A DNA stretch of 61,012 bases, from positions 1 through 61,012 of the IMG/VR virus record IMGVR_UViG_3300025120_000004. One strand, given 5' to 3'. Position 1 is the stretch's first letter; the number at the start of each line of letters is the position of its first letter. The notes beneath the pieces were generated by a model that saw nothing but the letters and a program-made list of their open reading frames with translations, was not told the DNA's origin and made no database searches. This stretch comes from a virus. This document shows, piece by piece, positions 58,101-61,012 of the stretch. A program made the translations under genes and the position numbers.

Positions 58101-61012
58101 ATAACTCAGAGAGCTGTAGACAACTTTAGTATAATGGATGTAGATGAAAAGTTAGAATATACAGACTTAAATAAACAAGATTTAAAAACCGATAAAAAAC
58201 AAGACGATGCCATTCAAAAGCCAAGCACAGAGGAGCAAGTGTTACAAGATGATGCAGGAAGCGAAAAAGAGGGGGGAGACTCCCAAGTGGAACTGCGACA
58301 AGTGGGAGAAGGAGACATTGAGTCAGACACTACCCAAACGAAAGAAGAAGAAAGTGAAACGCAAACCGATACAACTAGCGACACGACTACGCAGACAGAT
58401 ACTGAACAGTTAGTAACTGAAGAGACATATACGCTACCTGAAACAGAAAAGGGGAGGGAAGAAGACTTTGAGATTATAGACAATCGACAAGGTAAAGCGG
58501 ATCTAGAAATATTTGAGGATGGTGAAGGAAAATGGTATGTTGAAAACAAAAAAACAGGTAGAACTGTCGCACTTAGAACAAAGGCTCAGGCTAAGGCTGA
58601 AGTAAAAAACCCAACTTATGATTATGGTGAGGGAGATGTTATTCAGGTAACTCAAGAAACAACTAAATCAACACCTTCCCCCACAGTAGACACATCCACT
58701 GATGAGGAAGTGATGAGTGTGAACAATAAGATTGAGTCATTTGCAAATCGTATTGTTGAAGGAGGAAATCAAGAATCTTTTTCAGATGATGCAATTCAGT
58801 TTTATGCCGAAAATAGAGAAGCAATTGATAAAGCCGTTGCTCAAAAGAAAAAGAATATTCCTAAAGATAAGTCACGAGAAAGAACTTTAGCTATCAAAAT
58901 TGCTAGAGGAGATACAGAGTTCAGTAATGCAGATATAGATTTATACGCAGGTTCTGAAGCTGATGTTCAAGCTGAGGTAGAAGCTATTGCTAAAACAAAT
59001 AGTCAAACCGTAACAGCCGACACATACAAAGCCATATTAGCTTCAACAAAAAGCACTACCAATAAAGATATGGCAAAGCCTGAAACGGAAAATGCACAAA
59101 GAAAAAGATTTTGGAAATCGTGGAATCAATCTGCTAAAGAAAAGAAAATGGACTTGAAGCAGAAAAGAAAAAGTCTAAATGATGGTATAAAAGCCTATGC
59201 AAAAAAGAGAAAAGGTAAAATTACTGTTCCTCAACTTAGAGCTGTTTTAAACAAAATAAATAATGAAAAATTCAATTTAGATAATCCTGCTGCTGTCAAA
59301 GAAATTCAGCAGTATGTAGAAAAAGTTTTTTCTGATGCAGATTTTGCAAATGATATTGATATAGCAAACAAACTAAAAACAAGAGCTACTAAAAAACTAA
59401 ACTCAGGGAAACTAGGAGATAACGGAAACTTAAATGGAGCTGTGTCTCAAATAATTTTAGCTCCTGTAACTGATTTAACTCCTTCTCAACTAAAATCATA
59501 CAATGAGTTTTTACAAAAAATAGCTAAACGAGACAAAAAAACAAAATTAGATAGAGAGTTAATTCAAGAAGCAAATGATTTACTTAACTCTATAACTCCT
59601 AAGGCAGAAACTGAACAGGCGCTAGCTAAAATTGAAAAGCAAAAAGAAAGTGATAAAAAAGTAGTAAATAAAATTCTTAACCCAGAGGTAAGTGGAGAAA
59701 CTATTATAGAAGAAAACTCTGATTTCATTCAAAATAAATTAGATGCTTTAGACTCTGGCACATTAGAAATTCTTGTTGATAAAGTAAATGCAGCAGAAAA
59801 CGAAAGCAACTCAGAGCTTGTTCAAGAGTTAAATGATTATGCAGAGAATAGACAAAAGCTTATAAATAACACTACTAAAAAGTCTAGAAACGTAAACTTA
59901 AATAACCTAAGCAAAATTTCTTTAGAACAAAGTGTTGGCCCTAGAACTTTAAAAGGTTTAAATAAAGGTCAGTTAGCGATGCTTACAGGAACAGAGCTTT
60001 CTCAGCTAGATGTTTATTTAGATAATATGTCTGAAGGTTTTTATACTCATTTCACAAATAATATAGCTCAAAAAGTAGCTGCTAATGATAGGTCTGTTAA
60101 TATGAAACCTATTTTAGATAAAATGTTTACAGTAAAAGGTAAGTTTTCTACCATGAGACAGTATGCAGCTGCTAGTGTAAAAAATGAATTAGGAAAGGTT
60201 GGCTTTGGTTCTTCAAAAGCGGCTAGACAGATAGGTATTAGAGGTCAAATGATTAGGTCTAACCCACTAAGTGTCATGGATCAAATGTTTGGGAACTATA
60301 AAAACAATACTATATATGAAAATGCTATACGACCTACTGCACAAGCGCACGCTAGATTTAAAAATTGGATTAACGGACAGACTGATACTATTGATACAAT
60401 AGAGTCTTTAATAGCACCTAGTAGAACAGAAGGTATAAATCAATCGGTAAAAAGAAGATTTGAATTAACGACATACTTGCTACAATTAGAATATGAATCT
60501 AACCCAAACAAAAGGGGAACTAACCCAGCTATAAAGTTTATAGAAGATACTATAGACAGATATAATTCTGATAAAAGAGGTAGTAAGTATAATGAAAATA
60601 GTATAGCTATACTTAAGAAAATAGCAAAACAGTACAGTCAGAATGGGCAAATATCTCTCAAAAAGATGGATGATGCTATGTCTACAAAAACTAAAAAAGC
60701 ATTAAAACTATTACAAGGCATTTATTCAGGTTTAGGAGAGCTTCAATCTTATGCAACTAGAATTGTTAGAGGTAATGAACTTGACTTAGTAAATAATTAT
60801 GTTCATCATAAAGCGGATTTTAAAGGTGAAGAAATAGACGATGCTAATTTTCAAAACGCAATAAGTTTTTTAAGTTTGAAGCCAGGGACAAAATCAAGTA
60901 CATCTTTTGAAAGGGCAGGAGTAACGACTATAGATTTTGATCCTATAACAACTGCTTTAAGAGCTACAAGAAATACAGGAATGGATTATTTTATGAGTAA
61001 TGAAATATCTAC
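55161..61012 (+). CDS. N-terminal 1950 residues of the 2500-residue giant ejection-type protein (continues at 1-1778)
   Basis: ATG at 55161 opens a frame that runs off the window and continues across the circular junction to 1778. Residues 1-55 hold two near-identical modules (LYNALVEQGKYTKSFEDF and LYDALNSSGDYTKSFEDF). Two hydrophobic regions (about 590-700 and 794-816) could be membrane-active. Residues about 1010-1090 are a low-complexity Thr/Glu/Asp linker, exactly where another gene is encoded in the +1 frame. The rest is mostly charged helix. No lytic transglycosylase or RNA polymerase motif was found. Size and place suggest a large ejection protein that crosses the envelope with the genome. 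Confidence 0.75.
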   Translation, partial: MEELYNALVEQGKYTKSFEDFKVQFGEPEKTKLLYDALNSSGDYTKSFEDFTYQFGFAEKKNQVVTPSTSEEVVTESTTEITQPTIPGSSDSSENIPDVQIENNVEIKEDLEVTDIPEQKYSNELFDELTSQVQIAQQINTEQNKRNFYKNKAESSFVRRKPKPKKKNPDALLEIDNDLKEKILSDFNIRKSIEYGIVSETDVDNALKGDINLINKLKEISVKNPKEYKKLLSEKRLDKTYAFEETSELNEYQVNQDEESRSLDLKKKIEAYDLETQRLLAENPNATEQEINELVYRPNDPNTYTDEEFEIYENMDYSPTGFEDSNIHKMYDSEKLKSIEGFNVKDFDGYLKEQGYMDRYVELLDDETISEDGRYQDYSGNYNPTLAAERLKAQYLTNYINNQVERNVEFQVLDYQLKNKGRHPSLDGVEISFNTGVDDIAMASYIEEQFPTLTAKLKNQDVENQENYQRYLDGDNPWFTQSVKQGWRSVEDRLHSSSKGVYGFIGMNSVADEIRMRDAQDDLERDDFMRYAYTSGKKSFYNGREYGIDERGQIFDLEIKKNVTNVLTDTMADAIRKKVAGSSETFKSFSGSGTVIATTGIAADMLLQISLTRGVGNLGRGGAAFLGSFDKGKKVVSGLSSIPMKATTASAMIAQGTLFSTNLASSTYDQAIANGLDQATAIELRQKAGMQGFGLGSLTAPISTQTLAMNKIFGKKGTEKLSRGLVDAYQKAGDKGFAAYIQRVKGTIIQNYPSYLKEGGKEIFQENVQQAGQAFVIAENVNEIAQKEIMNNTITGAEYTNTTILAGLAGLLMPFGGDLKSATSKSIKANFSPGEAAIDRLEALHGLSKDVDKTKEFLNSMVTKGVYTEEQVSNLLSDIDLYVNTINSIPTNLSPETSLFVMQSINDIQKQEELKKKRDKSFHPEIDEKIQELRNEITTRTQFDYVNAQGKLRLKDQAAKELTREAEERGEKNFTIDDGAITQRAVDNFSIMDVDEKLEYTDLNKQDLKTDKKQDDAIQKPSTEEQVLQDDAGSEKEGGDSQVELRQVGEGDIESDTTQTKEEESETQTDTTSDTTTQTDTEQLVTEETYTLPETEKGREEDFEIIDNRQGKADLEIFEDGEGKWYVENKKTGRTVALRTKAQAKAEVKNPTYDYGEGDVIQVTQETTKSTPSPTVDTSTDEEVMSVNNKIESFANRIVEGGNQESFSDDAIQFYAENREAIDKAVAQKKKNIPKDKSRERTLAIKIARGDTEFSNADIDLYAGSEADVQAEVEAIAKTNSQTVTADTYKAILASTKSTTNKDMAKPETENAQRKRFWKSWNQSAKEKKMDLKQKRKSLNDGIKAYAKKRKGKITVPQLRAVLNKINNEKFNLDNPAAVKEIQQYVEKVFSDADFANDIDIANKLKTRATKKLNSGKLGDNGNLNGAVSQIILAPVTDLTPSQLKSYNEFLQKIAKRDKKTKLDRELIQEANDLLNSITPKAETEQALAKIEKQKESDKKVVNKILNPEVSGETIIEENSDFIQNKLDALDSGTLEILVDKVNAAENESNSELVQELNDYAENRQKLINNTTKKSRNVNLNNLSKISLEQSVGPRTLKGLNKGQLAMLTGTELSQLDVYLDNMSEGFYTHFTNNIAQKVAANDRSVNMKPILDKMFTVKGKFSTMRQYAAASVKNELGKVGFGSSKAARQIGIRGQMIRSNPLSVMDQMFGNYKNNTIYENAIRPTAQAHARFKNWINGQTDTIDTIESLIAPSRTEGINQSVKRRFELTTYLLQLEYESNPNKRGTNPAIKFIEDTIDRYNSDKRGSKYNENSIAILKKIAKQYSQNGQISLKKMDDAMSTKTKKALKLLQGIYSGLGELQSYATRIVRGNELDLVNNYVHHKADFKGEEIDDANFQNAISFLSLKPGTKSSTSFERAGVTTIDFDPITTALRATRNTGMDYFMSNEIS
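58207..58413 (+). CDS. Nested gene in +1 frame: small basic MPFKSQAQ-type phage protein
   Basis: A 68-residue frame wholly inside the giant gene, shifted by one base. It starts MPFKSQAQRSKCYKMMQ and continues with PKWNCDKWEKET, LPKRKKKKVKRKP. This is the layout of a small phage family that I recognise from isolated genes (MPFKSKAQ..., then Trp-Cys, then KWEKET-LP). The host frame at the same place is a Thr/Glu-rich linker, as expected where the second frame is the constrained one. Lys codons here are mostly AAG, unlike the AAA-rich genome. The start has an A-rich leader but no own promoter. Function is unknown, and its basic nature suggests nucleic-acid binding. Confidence 0.6.
   Translation: MPFKSQAQRSKCYKMMQEAKKRGETPKWNCDKWEKETLSQTLPKRKKKKVKRKPIQLATRLRRQILNS
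60886..61012. repeat. Right copy of 127-bp terminal direct repeat
   Basis: Identical to bases 1-127. See the left copy for interpretation. Any count of genes or bases should treat this stretch once. Confidence 0.95.

Noticed and set aside
58214-58549. A Ser/Val-rich minus-strand frame opposite the nested gene
   Set aside because: It is the antisense of the Thr/Glu-rich linker and the nested gene. Composition alone explains it, and no leftward genes exist nearby.
55161-61012. A virion RNA polymerase, as in crAss-like phages
   Set aside because: No DFDGD-type catalytic motif was seen in the 2500-residue product.

Overview
The window is one complete, circularly mapping double-stranded DNA phage genome, most likely infecting a marine member of the Bacteroidota (Flavobacteriia-like). 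The first 127 bases (1-127) are identical to the last 127 (60886-61012), so the unique circle is 60,885 bp. Host assignment rests on low GC, A/T-rich leaders without Shine-Dalgarno sites, and repeated copies of the Bacteroidetes -7 promoter element TAnnTTTG (for example 11084, 19199, 20337, 22675, 43605, 51833). There is no sheath, tube or tape-measure gene. The terminase-portal-capsid-connector order, a 1497-residue tail protein and very large ejection-type proteins suggest a podovirus-like particle, perhaps a distant relative of crAss-like phages (inference).

Layout. Bases 1779-19159 are transcribed leftward. From right to left they hold a basic protein, a gene-free structured stretch (about 18020-18736), small accessory genes, an amidoligase gene beside a glutamine amidotransferase/gamma-glutamylcyclotransferase fusion (13894-16148), a C5 DNA methyltransferase, and a replication/recombination set. 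That set comprises two DnaA-domain-IV-like proteins, a Sak/DUF1071-like annealing protein, a RecB-family exonuclease, an SSB-like protein, a primase-SF3 helicase, an SF2 helicase, a VRR-NUC nuclease and a metallophosphoesterase. No DNA polymerase, RNA polymerase or integrase was recognised.

Bases 19214-20368 form the divergent control region: G-rich direct repeats (19500-19559), helically phased TATGTCG repeats (20131-20234) and an AT tract, a good candidate origin or operator. Rightward from there lie GroEL and GroES, an oppositely oriented winged-helix-like gene with a back-to-back promoter, a tail-fibre/adhesin array including a BspA-like repeat protein, many tiny basic proteins, a lysis cassette (two holin candidates and an M15 peptidase), an adhesin with PKD-like and possible vWFA domains, a tandem Cpn10-like protein, terminase, portal, scaffold candidate, major capsid, connectors, the large tail protein and ejection proteins. 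The last is a 2500-residue gene that crosses the map junction (55161-61012 plus 1-1778) and meets the leftward block stop-to-stop at 1778/1779.

The most unusual points are a small basic protein nested in the +1 frame inside the 2500-residue gene (58207-58413), the amidoligase-centred cluster of higher GC, the structured gene-free region with pseudoknot potential and a tRNA T-arm-like hairpin, the shared TGTCG block at two control regions, and the phage GroEL/GroES plus a third Cpn10-like protein.
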